A stretch of 15,410 bases of DNA from an uncultured Chloroflexota bacterium (GCA_903904765.1 CAIVEA010000903.1:1-15410), one strand, 5' to 3'; counted from the stretch's first letter, positions 1-7,348 are shown. Program-made: numbers and translations. Notes: generated from the sequence alone by a model not told the origin.

Positions 1-13
1 AATAAATCATCTT

Positions 14-43
14 AAAAAAGGGGGCGACCTTACAGCCGCCCCC
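14..43 (-). terminator. Rho-independent terminator of the binding-protein operon
   Basis: Read on the minus strand this is a 7-bp perfect GC stem (GGGGGCG with CGCCCCC) around a 10-nt loop, followed directly by six T residues. It lies about 20 nt past the stop codon of the solute-binding protein gene. It therefore closes the permease/binding-protein transcript. A second small hairpin (GCAAC-CTAC-GTTGC, 44-57) sits between it and the stop codon. Confidence 0.9.
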
Positions 44-64
44 GCAACCTACGTTGCTGCGAAC

Positions 65-1195
65 CTATTTCTTGGCGAGGAAGCCCAGAGCTTCCAGACG
101 TTCCGCCGGGAACAGGATCGGGCCAAACACATCATCGCTCCAATCGGCGTTGAAGTAGTTCGCGCCTTCAGCGTCGGTGAAGTACTGGGTGTCCGGGATG
201 AAATCCTGGAAGTCCACGAAGCGCGGAACCGACTCGCCCTGAAGAATCTTCACGGCCATATCCATGCACAGCGTGACCATCGCGTTCGGGTACTGCCACG
301 CGGCATAGCTCAGGTCGTTCTCGATGGCGAGGCGCAGGAAGCCGTTGCCGAACTCACCGCCGCCAATCGGGGGGATTTCCTTGCCCGCATCGAGGTAGGC
401 GCTGACGATGCCCTGCGACATCTGCGCGCCGCCCGACCACACACCATCAATGTCATCGCCGTACTTCGCCAGCCATGTTTCCATGAGCGACTTGGCTTCG
501 GCGGTAGACCAGTTGCCCGGTTGATCGTCAAGGACGGTGATGCCGGGGTTGGCGGCAAACACGGCCTTCGCGCCGGCTTCCATCACGTCCGAGGTGGTGA
601 CACCGGGGATGCCGGCCATCATCACAACGTTGCCTTCGCCGCCCAGTTGGTCAACCAGATACTGCGCCAGATACGAGCCAGCGGCATACAGGTTCGTACC
701 CACTTCGGTCACGAAATTGTCGGTGTCCACGGTGCTGGCGCACAGGATGACCGGCACGCCCTGCGCCATCGCACGTTCCACCGGGGCAGAGAGCGCGGCA
801 GCACCCATCGGTACGAGGATCAGGGCATCCGGTTCCTGTGCCAACAGGTCTTCCACCTGAGGAACCTGAACATCGGCGCTGGCCTGAGCATCGGCGTACA
901 GCAGTTCGCTGATGACATCGGTACCCAGTTCTTCGGCGTACCAGCGGGCATGTTCGTCGAACAGCGCCGACCACGAGTTGCTGGTGCCCTGCGCGGCCAG
1001 AGCGATGCGGTACGGGCCATCCTTCTTGAAGGCGCTGGTATCGTACATCGTTTCCTGACGGGTCAGGACGCTTTGCAGATAGGGCGAGGCATCAATTTCT
1101 TCCTGCGTAAAAGTGGGCTTCTCGGAATCCTGCGCGAGAGCCGCGCCGCCGATCAGCAGCATACCAATCATGACAACCCAAACCAATTTCTTCAT
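65..1195 (-). CDS. Sugar-type ABC transporter substrate-binding protein (RbsB-like)
   Basis: This is an extracytoplasmic solute-binding protein of the periplasmic-binding-protein type 1 fold (RbsB/Peripla_BP_4 family), which captures a small ligand, usually a sugar, for an ABC importer. The 376-residue product begins with a signal peptide: K2-K3, a hydrophobic core, and a likely signal-peptidase-I site after A21 (ALA|Q). There is no lipobox cysteine. The mature part carries family features such as the IALAAQGTSNSW opening strand near residue 64, the ALILVPMGAAAL segment, and a second lobe with DGVWSGG. It is longer than classic RbsB (about 300 residues) through an N-terminal extension. Start chosen at 1195 because AAGGAG lies 6 nt upstream. 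It follows the permease gene by 46 nt on the same strand. The ligand cannot be read from sequence; ribose, other pentoses or nucleoside-like compounds are all possible. Confidence 0.9.
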   Translation of the reverse strand: MKKLVWVVMIGMLLIGGAALAQDSEKPTFTQEEIDASPYLQSVLTRQETMYDTSAFKKDGPYRIALAAQGTSNSWSALFDEHARWYAEELGTDVISELLYADAQASADVQVPQVEDLLAQEPDALILVPMGAAALSAPVERAMAQGVPVILCASTVDTDNFVTEVGTNLYAAGSYLAQYLVDQLGGEGNVVMMAGIPGVTTSDVMEAGAKAVFAANPGITVLDDQPGNWSTAEAKSLMETWLAKYGDDIDGVWSGGAQMSQGIVSAYLDAGKEIPPIGGGEFGNGFLRLAIENDLSYAAWQYPNAMVTLCMDMAVKILQGESVPRFVDFQDFIPDTQYFTDAEGANYFNADWSDDVFGPILFPAERLEALGFLAKK

Positions 1196-1241
1196 TCTGT
1201 ACTCCTTGTCAAACTGACTGAAACCGAACTATTCGTCTGAA

Positions 1242-2198
1242 TTAATCTGCGCGGGCGAGGCTGTAAAGCGCCACCGCCGCCAGAATAACGACCCCTTTGA
1301 TGATGAACTGCGTCTGAATGGAAAGCCCTAGCAGCAGCGCCATCGTGCTGAGTACCTGAATGAGCAGCACGCCCGCCATTGTGCTGAGGACGCTGCCGCG
1401 CCCGCCCGTGAACAGCGTCCCACCGACCACAGCGGCGGCAATCGCGTCCAGATCGAGGCCACTGGCGATGAAACGGTCTACATAGCCCACATAGCCAGTT
1501 AGCACCACACCGCTGACGCAGGCCAGCAGGCTGCACAGGATGTAGGCGGCGATTTTGAAGCGGTCTACATTCAGGCCGGAGAGTGTGGCGGCGCTGGCGT
1601 TGCTGCCGACGGCATACAAGCGCCGCCCGAAGGGTGTTTTACGCAGCACGAAGGCGAACAAAGCCGTCAAGATGACCCACAGCACTACCGGAATCGAGAT
1701 GAATCCGGCGGACTGATTGACCACGCCCAACCCTTCCGGCACAAAGCCGCCCGGCACGCCTTTGGTATAAGCCTGTACCGCACCCTGCACCAGAATGAAG
1801 ATCGCCAGTGTGGCAACGAAGGGGGGGATTTTGCGCTTGGTGATAAGCAACCCGTTGGCGAGGCCGATGAGCGCACTGAACAGGAACGACACGCCAATCG
1901 CCAGCGGCAGCGCCTCGTCCACGCCGTTGCTCACGCGGGCAATAATCACCGAAGTCATGAAAATCACGCCGCCCACCGACAGATCCAAACCAGCTACCAG
2001 CAGCGCGAGCGTCTGCCCGATGGCGATGATGCCTAACTGCGCCGACTGCTTGAGTAGCACGGTCAGCGCCTGTTCGTTAAAGAGATTCGGCGTGAGAATG
2101 AGCGCCGCGATTAGCAAAATGGCGAGCGAAACATACACGCCATATTGAACGATAAAACGCCTTAAGGTGAGTGCGGTGCTAGTTGCGCCGAGTACCAT
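1242..2198 (-). CDS. ABC transporter permease (RbsC-like, BPD_transp_2)
   Basis: This is an integral membrane permease of the ribose/galactoside/branched-chain amino acid importer group. The 318 residues are almost entirely hydrophobic helices, with the diagnostic GLDLSVG motif at residues 70-76 and the cytoplasmic coupling region NASAATLSGLNVDRFK before the last helices. The C-terminal half has the family pattern AAAVVGGTLFTGGRGSV. Length is normal for RbsC (310-340). The start at 2198 has only a weak Shine-Dalgarno, but no other convincing start lies nearby. It is the first gene of a two-gene unit with the binding protein, behind a promoter candidate at 2250-2278. No ATP-binding subunit gene (RbsA type) occurs in the window, so the importer must use an ATPase encoded elsewhere. 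Direction of transport is inferred from family. Confidence 0.9.
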   Translation of the reverse strand: MVLGATSTALTLRRFIVQYGVYVSLAILLIAALILTPNLFNEQALTVLLKQSAQLGIIAIGQTLALLVAGLDLSVGGVIFMTSVIIARVSNGVDEALPLAIGVSFLFSALIGLANGLLITKRKIPPFVATLAIFILVQGAVQAYTKGVPGGFVPEGLGVVNQSAGFISIPVVLWVILTALFAFVLRKTPFGRRLYAVGSNASAATLSGLNVDRFKIAAYILCSLLACVSGVVLTGYVGYVDRFIASGLDLDAIAAAVVGGTLFTGGRGSVLSTMAGVLLIQVLSTMALLLGLSIQTQFIIKGVVILAAVALYSLARAD

Positions 2199-2249
2199 AA
2201 CTTGCTCAAATCAATTAATGATATTGGTCGTATTTGGATTTCCTAGACG

Positions 2250-2278
2250 AATGTAACATACTCTTAAACCGAGTGCAA
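2250..2278 (-). promoter_or_regulatory. Candidate promoter of the permease/binding-protein operon
   Basis: On the minus strand TTGCAC (2273-2278) and TACATT (2250-2255) are separated by exactly 17 nt. The -10 has an upstream TG one base away (TGTTACATT), an extended -10. The predicted transcript would start near 2243 and leave a leader of about 45 nt before the permease. The surrounding 187 bp is much more AT-rich than the genes. Confidence 0.45.
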
Positions 2279-2297
2279 TAAATTGTGTAGCTCCAAT

Positions 2298-2326
2298 TTG
2301 AACTGCAATAATTCGGTCAATGTTAT
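2298..2326 (+). promoter_or_regulatory. Candidate promoter of the aminotransferase gene
   Basis: TTGAAC (2298-2303), a 17-nt spacer, and TGTTAT (2321-2326) give a reasonable sigma-70-like match. It would start transcription near 2333, about 50 nt before the ATG. The -35 is only 20 bp from that of the divergent permease promoter, so one regulator could act on both. The match is modest. Confidence 0.3.
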
Positions 2327-2385
2327 CAAATAGTCGGTAATTTGGGGCGCTTTTTCAAGGTTGCAAACCAAAGGAGTTTTTGACG

Positions 2386-3504
2386 ATGCCACCCCGTTTG
2401 CTCATCCCCGGCCCTGTAGAACTCGAACCCGAAGTGCTGGCGGTGCTGGCACAACCTGTTCAGGCACATTATGGCGATGCATGGGTTGCTGTTCACAACG
2501 AAACCGTCAATCTGCTGCAAACTGTGTACCGCACCACCGGACGGGTGTATATGCTGCCGGGTTCGGGCAGCCTCGCGGTGGATTCGGCAGTCCATTCGGC
2601 TTTCCTGCCGGGTGAGACGGTCATTGTGGGCAACAATGGTTGGTTCGGGGAACGCCTGACCGACATTTTGCGCTCCAACGGCGTGAACACCGTATCCGTG
2701 CAGTGTGACCCCCGCCAGCAACTTGACCCCGAAGCTTTCCGGCAGGCATTGAAGGCGCACCCTGAAGCTTCAGGTGTGGCGCTGGTGCATCTGGAAACCT
2801 CCACCGGCGTATTGAATCCGGTAGAAGCGATTGCTAAAGCCGTGCATGAGCAGTCCGACGCGCTGCTGATGGTGGATGCGGTGACGGGACTGGCGGCTTC
2901 CGCGCTGGAAACTGATGCGTGGGGGATTGATCTGTGCGTATCGGCCTCGCAGAAGGCGTTAAGCGCCCCGCCGGGACTAGGCATTGTGGCGGTCAGCGAT
3001 CGGGGATGGGCGAAGATCAGCGCCCGCCCGGAAGGCACAGCACGTAGCTGGTATCTCGATTTGAAACGCTGGCAATGGTATGTGGAAAACTGGGGCGACT
3101 GGCATCCTTTCCCCGTGACCATGCCCACCTCGATTGTGCTGGCGCTGCGGGCGGCGCTGCGTTCGCTGTTGCGCGAAGGGATTGATGCACGGCAGGCGCG
3201 GTATCAGCAGATGGCGGCACATCTGCGCGGGGCGCTGCAAGAGATGGGTATGCCGTTGTTCGTGCCGTCGGAACAGATGGCTCCCACCATTACGGCGGCC
3301 TTCTGCCCGGAGGGTGTGCCTTCAGCCGCCATCCGTGATTTCCTGCTGCGCGAAAAGAATCTCCAGATCACCGTCGGCTTCGGCCCATATAAGGAGATGG
3401 CGATTCGCATTGGACACATGGGCGGCGCGGTCACGGCGGACGACATCGGACAACTGGTGGACGGGCTGCGGGCGTTTGTCGCACAGGCAACGGTCAAGGG
3501 CTAA
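2386..3504 (+). CDS. Class V PLP-dependent aminotransferase (alanine/serine-glyoxylate type)
   Basis: This fold-type I, class V aminotransferase belongs to the serine-pyruvate / alanine-glyoxylate / PucG-like group. It moves an amino group between a small amino acid and an oxo acid such as glyoxylate. The N-terminus LLIPGPVEL is the usual family opening. The PLP-ring aspartate is in MVDAVTG (D164) and the Schiff-base lysine is K190 in SASQKALSAPPGLG, counted from the ATG at 2386. Length (372) is normal for the family. I choose ATG 2386 because AAGGAG (2371-2376) is 9 nt upstream; a TTG two codons earlier is only 3 nt from the Shine-Dalgarno. It stands alone, diverging from the transporter operon and ending at the terminator at 3508-3548. 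The exact amino donor and acceptor are not readable; ureidoglycine-glyoxylate or 2-aminoethylphosphonate transamination are alternatives. Confidence 0.88.
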   Translation: MPPRLLIPGPVELEPEVLAVLAQPVQAHYGDAWVAVHNETVNLLQTVYRTTGRVYMLPGSGSLAVDSAVHSAFLPGETVIVGNNGWFGERLTDILRSNGVNTVSVQCDPRQQLDPEAFRQALKAHPEASGVALVHLETSTGVLNPVEAIAKAVHEQSDALLMVDAVTGLAASALETDAWGIDLCVSASQKALSAPPGLGIVAVSDRGWAKISARPEGTARSWYLDLKRWQWYVENWGDWHPFPVTMPTSIVLALRAALRSLLREGIDARQARYQQMAAHLRGALQEMGMPLFVPSEQMAPTITAAFCPEGVPSAAIRDFLLREKNLQITVGFGPYKEMAIRIGHMGGAVTADDIGQLVDGLRAFVAQATVKG

Positions 3505-3507
3505 AGC

Positions 3508-3548
3508 AAAAAAACAGGGCGGGATACTCACCCGCCCTGCTCGTTCTT
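3508..3548. terminator. Bidirectional rho-independent terminator
   Basis: A perfect 9-bp GC stem (CAGGGCGGG at 3515-3523, CCCGCCCTG at 3531-3539) with a 7-nt loop lies between two convergent genes. Seven A residues at 3508-3514 give a strong T-tract for the minus-strand PPOX gene. A weaker CTCGTTCTT follows on the plus strand for the aminotransferase. Confidence 0.9.
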
Positions 3549-4044
3549 ACTTATCGAGGTATTTTTCCGCCCATTCCACGCCGTCCCACGTAATCAGCTT
3601 GTGGCCAGCTGACGGTTGGACGCGGATCAGGTAGCGGGGACGATCAATACTGCCGGTCAGGTATTCTGGGCCGTGCGGGCCGAGGTAGCGGATAGCCATG
3701 CGCTCAGCGATTTCCAGCACCAGCCCTTCCATGCGGATCGGGCCAAGCAGGATTTCGGCCTCGCCGCGCATCAGCATACGGGTATACGTTCCAGAGTCCA
3801 GCGCGCACGAAACAGCAACTTTAGGATTTGTTTTCAAATGCTTTACAAAAACGGTTTTTTCGCGGGGGATAATATACATTGCGCCATCCCGCCATTCCTG
3901 CCAGACCGGGGTGATGTACGGAAATCCGTTTTCATCCACAGTGGCAATTCGTGCCACAACCGGCCCAGCGAGAAATTCAGTCAGTTCTTCGGGGGTTAGA
4001 CCTCGATGTTTGCCCATCCATTCGGGCAGATTACGATCAGCCAT
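3547..4044 (-). CDS. Pyridoxamine 5'-phosphate oxidase-like (PPOX) split-barrel flavoprotein
   Basis: This 165-residue protein has the split beta-barrel of the PPOX-like superfamily, which binds FMN or F420. The order of elements is typical: a short N-terminal helix (LTPEELTEFL), the strand ARIATVDENGFPYITPVWQ, then GAMYIIPREKTVFVKHLKTNPKVAVSC, where K and T residues usually contact cofactor phosphate, and a C-terminal strand in RYLIRVQPSAGHKLITWDG. True PdxH is longer and has other C-terminal motifs, so this is more likely a general flavin- or F420-dependent reductase than a vitamin B6 enzyme. AGGAG lies 8 nt upstream of the ATG. The gene has its own promoter (4089-4117) and the strong terminator at 3508. 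It diverges from the M20 peptidase gene. Substrate is unknown. Confidence 0.85.
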   Translation of the reverse strand: MADRNLPEWMGKHRGLTPEELTEFLAGPVVARIATVDENGFPYITPVWQEWRDGAMYIIPREKTVFVKHLKTNPKVAVSCALDSGTYTRMLMRGEAEILLGPIRMEGLVLEIAERMAIRYLGPHGPEYLTGSIDRPRYLIRVQPSAGHKLITWDGVEWAEKYLDK

Positions 4045-4083
4045 GTTGACAACTCCTATTTGTGGCTAAAAATAACGGCACAT

Positions 4084-4101
4084 AACCCATTCTAGTGGGT
4101 T
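4084..4101. promoter_or_regulatory. 18-bp inverted repeat, operator candidate
   Basis: AACCCATTCTAGTGGGTT consists of 6-bp perfect arms around a 6-bp centre. It covers the -10 box of the PPOX promoter (4089-4094) and lies 34 nt upstream of the divergent M20 peptidase start. Size and position fit a dimeric repressor site. Which regulator binds it cannot be told, and no regulator gene is in the window. Confidence 0.4.
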
Positions 4102-4117
4102 TGCAGGGGTGTCGCAA
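4089..4117 (-). promoter_or_regulatory. Promoter of the PPOX gene
   Basis: On the minus strand TTGCGA (4112-4117) and TAGAAT (4089-4094) are separated by exactly 17 nt, matching four and five of six consensus bases. Transcription would start near 4082, about 38 nt before the ATG. This is one of the better promoter matches in the window. Confidence 0.55.
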
Positions 4118-4134
4118 TAAATCCGGGAGCAGCA

Positions 4135-5274
4135 ATGGTGATAGAGATGCAGCGGGTCGTAGAGTGGTTGACGCGCTTGGTGCAGATTCCCAGCGTGGGG
4201 CCGGTGAATGCGGGGGCGCGTTCCGGCGCATGCAGCGAGGCGCGTCTGGCGGAACAGGTGGCGGCGTGGTTCGCGGCTTTCGGCGCACAGGTCGAAACCG
4301 AAGATGTGTACGCAGGCCGTCCGAATGTATACGGGGTGTGGCGCGGCACAGGCAGCCGCTGGCTGGCGGTAGATACCCACATGGATACGGTGGGCGTAGA
4401 GACGATGGAAGGCGACCCGTTTGACGGGCGGGTAGCCGATGGGCGAGTGTACGGGCGCGGCGCGGTGGATACCAAGCCGACGCTGGCGATTCTGCTCACG
4501 CTGCTGGAAAGCCTGCACGCACAGGGCAAGCCCCTGCCCTTCAACCTTGTGGTGTGTGCGACGGCAGATGAGGAAACGGGCGCACATGGCGCGGCGGTGT
4601 TCCGCGATTGGGCGAACCGTAAAGGCTTGCACTTCGATCAAATGGTGGTGGGCGAACCGACGCTGTGTGGCCCGATCTGCGGTCACAAAGGAACGGTGGG
4701 GCTGGTGCTGGAAATCAGCGGCGTGGCGGCGCATTCGTCGCGCCCCGAACTAGGGCAGAACGCGATCACGGCTGCCGTCCCCATCATCAGCGCGATGATG
4801 GCGGAGCAAGAACGGTTACAGGCCGTCCCGCCCACATCCGATCTGGGGACGGGGACGTTGAGCGTGACCATGATCCGGGGCGGGCAGGCGCATAACATCA
4901 TCCCTGACCGCTGCACCATCAATATGGATCGGCGGCTGACGGCGGGCGAAGACCCGACTGCCGAAGGCGAACGGATTGTGGCGCTGGCGCAATCGGCCTG
5001 TGCGCTGCCGGTTGCGGCACAATGGCTGCATCGGCTGAATCCGTTCTTCCAGAAACCGGACTCGCCGTTTGTGCAGCAGATTAGCGCGTGGTCAGGGCGT
5101 GCGCCGACGGTTGCGCCCTATGCCTCCGACGCATGGGCGTATGGCGGGATTGCGGACGAGGTGATCCTGTTCGGCCCCGGCTCGATTGAGCAAGCGCACC
5201 GCGATGTGGAATGGGTAGAGTTGCACGAACTGGAGAAAGCGGCGCAGATTTACCTGCGTTGGTGGGGATTATAG
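4135..5274 (+). CDS. M20 family metallopeptidase / deacylase (ArgE/DapE type)
   Basis: This is a two-zinc hydrolase of the M20 group, which splits amide bonds in acylated amino acids, dipeptides or similar compounds in the cytoplasm. Metal and catalytic residues are visible in order: H82-x-D84 in DTHMDT, D112 in GRGAVDTK, the E146-E147 pair in ATADEETG, E174 in GEPT, and H355 near the end in GSIEQAHRDVEW. The lid/dimerisation domain is marked by H200 in GVAAHSSRPELGQNAI. Length 379 matches ArgE/DapE/acetylornithine deacetylase-like enzymes. GGGAG ends 5 nt before the ATG; a second ATG at 4147 is less well placed. The SDR gene follows after 25 nt, so the two likely share a transcript. Its real substrate is not determined by these motifs, and no arginine or lysine biosynthesis genes are adjacent, which argues for a catabolic role. 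Confidence 0.88.
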   Translation: MVIEMQRVVEWLTRLVQIPSVGPVNAGARSGACSEARLAEQVAAWFAAFGAQVETEDVYAGRPNVYGVWRGTGSRWLAVDTHMDTVGVETMEGDPFDGRVADGRVYGRGAVDTKPTLAILLTLLESLHAQGKPLPFNLVVCATADEETGAHGAAVFRDWANRKGLHFDQMVVGEPTLCGPICGHKGTVGLVLEISGVAAHSSRPELGQNAITAAVPIISAMMAEQERLQAVPPTSDLGTGTLSVTMIRGGQAHNIIPDRCTINMDRRLTAGEDPTAEGERIVALAQSACALPVAAQWLHRLNPFFQKPDSPFVQQISAWSGRAPTVAPYASDAWAYGGIADEVILFGPGSIEQAHRDVEWVELHELEKAAQIYLRWWGL

Positions 5275-5299
5275 GGTTTTTGGATAAGGAGATATGACC

Positions 5300-6058
5300 A
5301 TGTGGGCAGGACGTTTTGCAGGACAGGTGGCGCTGGTGACAGGCGCGGCCAGTGGCATCGGCTACGGGATTGCAGCGCGGTTGGGGCGCGAAGGCTGTGC
5401 GCTGGCGCTGGCAGATATGGACGAAGCAGGGCTGGGTACGGCGGCGGCGGCACTGCGGCAGGAAGGCATCCGCGTATCCACGCACCTGCTGGACATCGCA
5501 GAAGCGGGGCAAGTCGAGCAGTGCGTAGATGACATTGTGCGCGAGTATGGGCAATTGGATGTGACGGTCAACAGCGCCGGAATCATCGGGCAGACCTCCA
5601 CGCCGATTGTGGATTACGATGTCGAAGTGTATGAGCGCGTGCTGCGTGTGAACTTGCTCGGCAGCTTTCTGGTGACGAAATACGCGGTGAAGCCGATGCT
5701 GGAACGCAAATACGGGCGCATCCTGCTGATCGCTTCGATTGGTGGCAAAGAAGGCAATCCGGGGATGGCGGGGTATGCCTCCACCAAGTCCGGCGTAATG
5801 GGGCTGGTGAAGGGCGTGGGCAAAGAAGTAGCCGAGTCTGGCGTGACGGTGAACGGCATCGCCCCGGCGGTGATTCGCACACCGATGAACGAAAAGACCG
5901 CGCCGGAGCAGTTGCGATACATGGTGGAGCGCGTGCCGATGAAGCGACTGGGTACGGTGGAAGAAGTGGCATCGCTGGCGGCGTGGATTGTCTCACCGGA
6001 AGCCAGCTTCAACACGGGCTTTGTGTTCGACCTGTCAGGCGGGCGTGCTACGTACTGA
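5300..6058 (+). CDS. Short-chain dehydrogenase/reductase (SDR)
   Basis: This classical SDR is a Rossmann-fold NAD(P)-dependent oxidoreductase of alcohol or keto groups. Numbered from ATG 5300 (252 residues), it shows TGAASGIG at 14-21 for dinucleotide binding, D39 after the second strand (ALADMDEAG), which favours NAD over NADP, NSAG at 91-94, and the catalytic set N118, S146, Y159 and K163 (YASTK). It ends in FDLSGGRATY, an ending I associate with sugar- or polyol-type SDRs rather than fatty-acid FabG. AAGGAG (5286-5291) is 8 nt from ATG 5300 but only 2 nt from the ATG at 5294, so the later start is preferred. It lies 25 nt after the M20 peptidase gene. A hairpin at 6077-6097 follows. The substrate is unknown. 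Confidence 0.9.
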   Translation: MWAGRFAGQVALVTGAASGIGYGIAARLGREGCALALADMDEAGLGTAAAALRQEGIRVSTHLLDIAEAGQVEQCVDDIVREYGQLDVTVNSAGIIGQTSTPIVDYDVEVYERVLRVNLLGSFLVTKYAVKPMLERKYGRILLIASIGGKEGNPGMAGYASTKSGVMGLVKGVGKEVAESGVTVNGIAPAVIRTPMNEKTAPEQLRYMVERVPMKRLGTVEEVASLAAWIVSPEASFNTGFVFDLSGGRATY

Positions 6059-6076
6059 AACAGCTGCTCGATCAGT

Positions 6077-6097
6077 GAGGGGTGAAAGCCACCCCTC
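6077..6097. terminator. GC-rich hairpin between convergent SDR and adenosine deaminase genes
   Basis: GAGGGGTG (6077-6084) and CACCCCTC (6090-6097) form a perfect 8-bp stem with a 5-nt loop, 18 nt past the SDR stop codon. No T-run follows on either strand, so it may act as a weak or factor-assisted terminator or as an mRNA 3' end stabiliser. Closer to the deaminase, a 4-bp AGCT stem at 6121-6132 is followed on the minus strand by T6 (6114-6119), a weak terminator at best. Confidence 0.5.
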
Positions 6098-6156
6098 TAG
6101 TCATAGCGCCCACAAAAAACAGCTACGAAGCTACCCAAACTGTGGCGACGAATCGG

Positions 6157-7140
6157 TCAATGTCCCGCGATAAGTCGTTCGCGCAGGCGTGCTTTGAGCG
6201 CGTCGGGCAGGAATGCCGCATCCAGCGCATAGAGCGCACATTGCAAAAATTCGCGGTTCGTCCAGCCGAATGTGGTGGCGAGACGTTCGTATTCCCCCGT
6301 CATGGTGATGGGCGTGAGCGTGCGGTTGTCGGTGCTGATGCCCAGCGACAGCCCTTCACGATAGAGTTGATCTATCGGGTGGGCGGCATAGGACGGGAAT
6401 ACATTCAACTGCACATTGCAGGTGGGACACATTTCCAGATGGATGTGATCGTGCTTCAGGCGCTGAACCAATGCCGGGTCTTCGATGGCGCGGACACCAT
6501 GACCGATGCGCGGCGGGTGAATCGCGTCGAGCGTCTCCCACACGCTGGATGGGCCGCAGGCTTCACCCGCGTGGGAGGTGATCGAGATGGCATGCGCCTG
6601 TGCGTAGCGGAACGACTCCATGTGGCGTTCCAGCGGGAAGCCCGCCTCATCACCTGCCAGATCATAGCCGACGACAGTACTCCCCTTGAATTCATTGACC
6701 AATTCAACGGTTTGCATACTCTGATCGGGGTCAAAGTGGCGCAGCGAACACAGAATCAAGCGTGACTCGATGCCGCTGTCCGCAATGGCACGCTGCGTCG
6801 CTGCCTCGACGATTCGCACCACCTCACGGGGCGATAAGCCACCGCGTAAATGCTGAAACGGGGCGAAGCGCAGTTCGGCATAGACCACGCCATCGGTGGA
6901 AAGCTGGCGGAACATATCCTCAATCATGACCTGTAAACCGCGCTCGGTCTGGAGTAAGTTCAAAATGGGCGGCACATGCGACAGGAAATCGGCCAGATCA
7001 GCGCATTGGGCAGGCCCCGCAAAGTCACGCTGGTAGTCTGCTGCCGTCACAGACGGATCAAGTTCGGATACACCGACATAACTGAGTGAGGTATCAACAT
7101 GCAGGTGAAGCTCAACTTTGGGAAGTGTACGCCAGTTCAT
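6157..7140 (-). CDS. add: Adenosine deaminase family protein
   Basis: The enzyme hydrolytically deaminates adenosine (or a related 6-aminopurine) to inosine in purine salvage or catabolism. The 327-residue TIM barrel has all expected zinc ligands: H12 and H14 in PKVELHLHVD, H190 in TSHAGE, and D271 in ISTDNR. Catalytic E193 follows H190, and H214 is in RIGHGV. The segment LEMCPTCNVQLNV matches the CPTSN region of the family. The residue after D271 is N272 where mammalian and E. coli enzymes have a second Asp; TDNR is also found in actinobacterial Add, so activity is expected. Adenine deaminase or a deaminase for modified nucleosides remains possible. AAGGA lies 8 nt before the ATG. It diverges from the sbcC-like gene, with a perfect TATAAT at 7172-7177 upstream. 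Confidence 0.85.
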   Translation of the reverse strand: MNWRTLPKVELHLHVDTSLSYVGVSELDPSVTAADYQRDFAGPAQCADLADFLSHVPPILNLLQTERGLQVMIEDMFRQLSTDGVVYAELRFAPFQHLRGGLSPREVVRIVEAATQRAIADSGIESRLILCSLRHFDPDQSMQTVELVNEFKGSTVVGYDLAGDEAGFPLERHMESFRYAQAHAISITSHAGEACGPSSVWETLDAIHPPRIGHGVRAIEDPALVQRLKHDHIHLEMCPTCNVQLNVFPSYAAHPIDQLYREGLSLGISTDNRTLTPITMTGEYERLATTFGWTNREFLQCALYALDAAFLPDALKARLRERLIAGH

Positions 7141-7171
7141 AGGGCGAATCCTTTGCTGAAAGTGTCCGCTG

Positions 7172-7201
7172 ATTATAGCCAGAGCGCCGATTCCAAGCGA
7201 A
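7172..7201 (-). promoter_or_regulatory. Candidate promoter of the adenosine deaminase gene
   Basis: The minus strand has a perfect TATAAT (7172-7177). The best -35 is TTCGCT (7196-7201) at an 18-nt spacing, a poor match. The predicted start near 7165 leaves a short leader of about 25 nt that includes the AAGGA ribosome site. Confidence 0.45.
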
Positions 7202-7348
7202 GGGTGTTGCCGTAAAGACTGGGGAAACCCATAAATAGCGAGCGTGCATGAGAAAAACAGGATAGTCAGTCCGATTTTCTATAGCGTGACACGAGGGACA
7301 TTGGTTCATTCCCCACCTTCATTCCTCCCCATCTCTGGCGACGGTTCG

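Noticed and set aside
521..1240. 239-codon plus-strand open frame opposite the binding-protein gene
   Set aside because: It is antisense to a well-supported gene, has no family features, and is H/G/R/Q-rich as expected of a reversed GC-rich gene.
4046..4072. TTGACA followed by TAAAAA as a plus-strand promoter for the M20 peptidase
   Set aside because: Spacing is only 15 nt, and the TTGACA is formed by the PPOX gene's own ribosome-site/start region read backwards. Probably coincidence.
4066..4734. 222-codon minus-strand open frame opposite the M20 peptidase
   Set aside because: It is antisense to a gene with complete metal-site motifs, and no ribosome site or family similarity was seen.
6082..6765. 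227-codon plus-strand open frame opposite adenosine deaminase
   Set aside because: It overlaps a gene with all catalytic residues intact, and the composition is that of an antisense frame.
7112..7309. 65-codon minus-strand frame in the deaminase/sbcC gap
   Set aside because: It runs through the deaminase promoter and start, has no Shine-Dalgarno of note, and its product shows no recognisable features.
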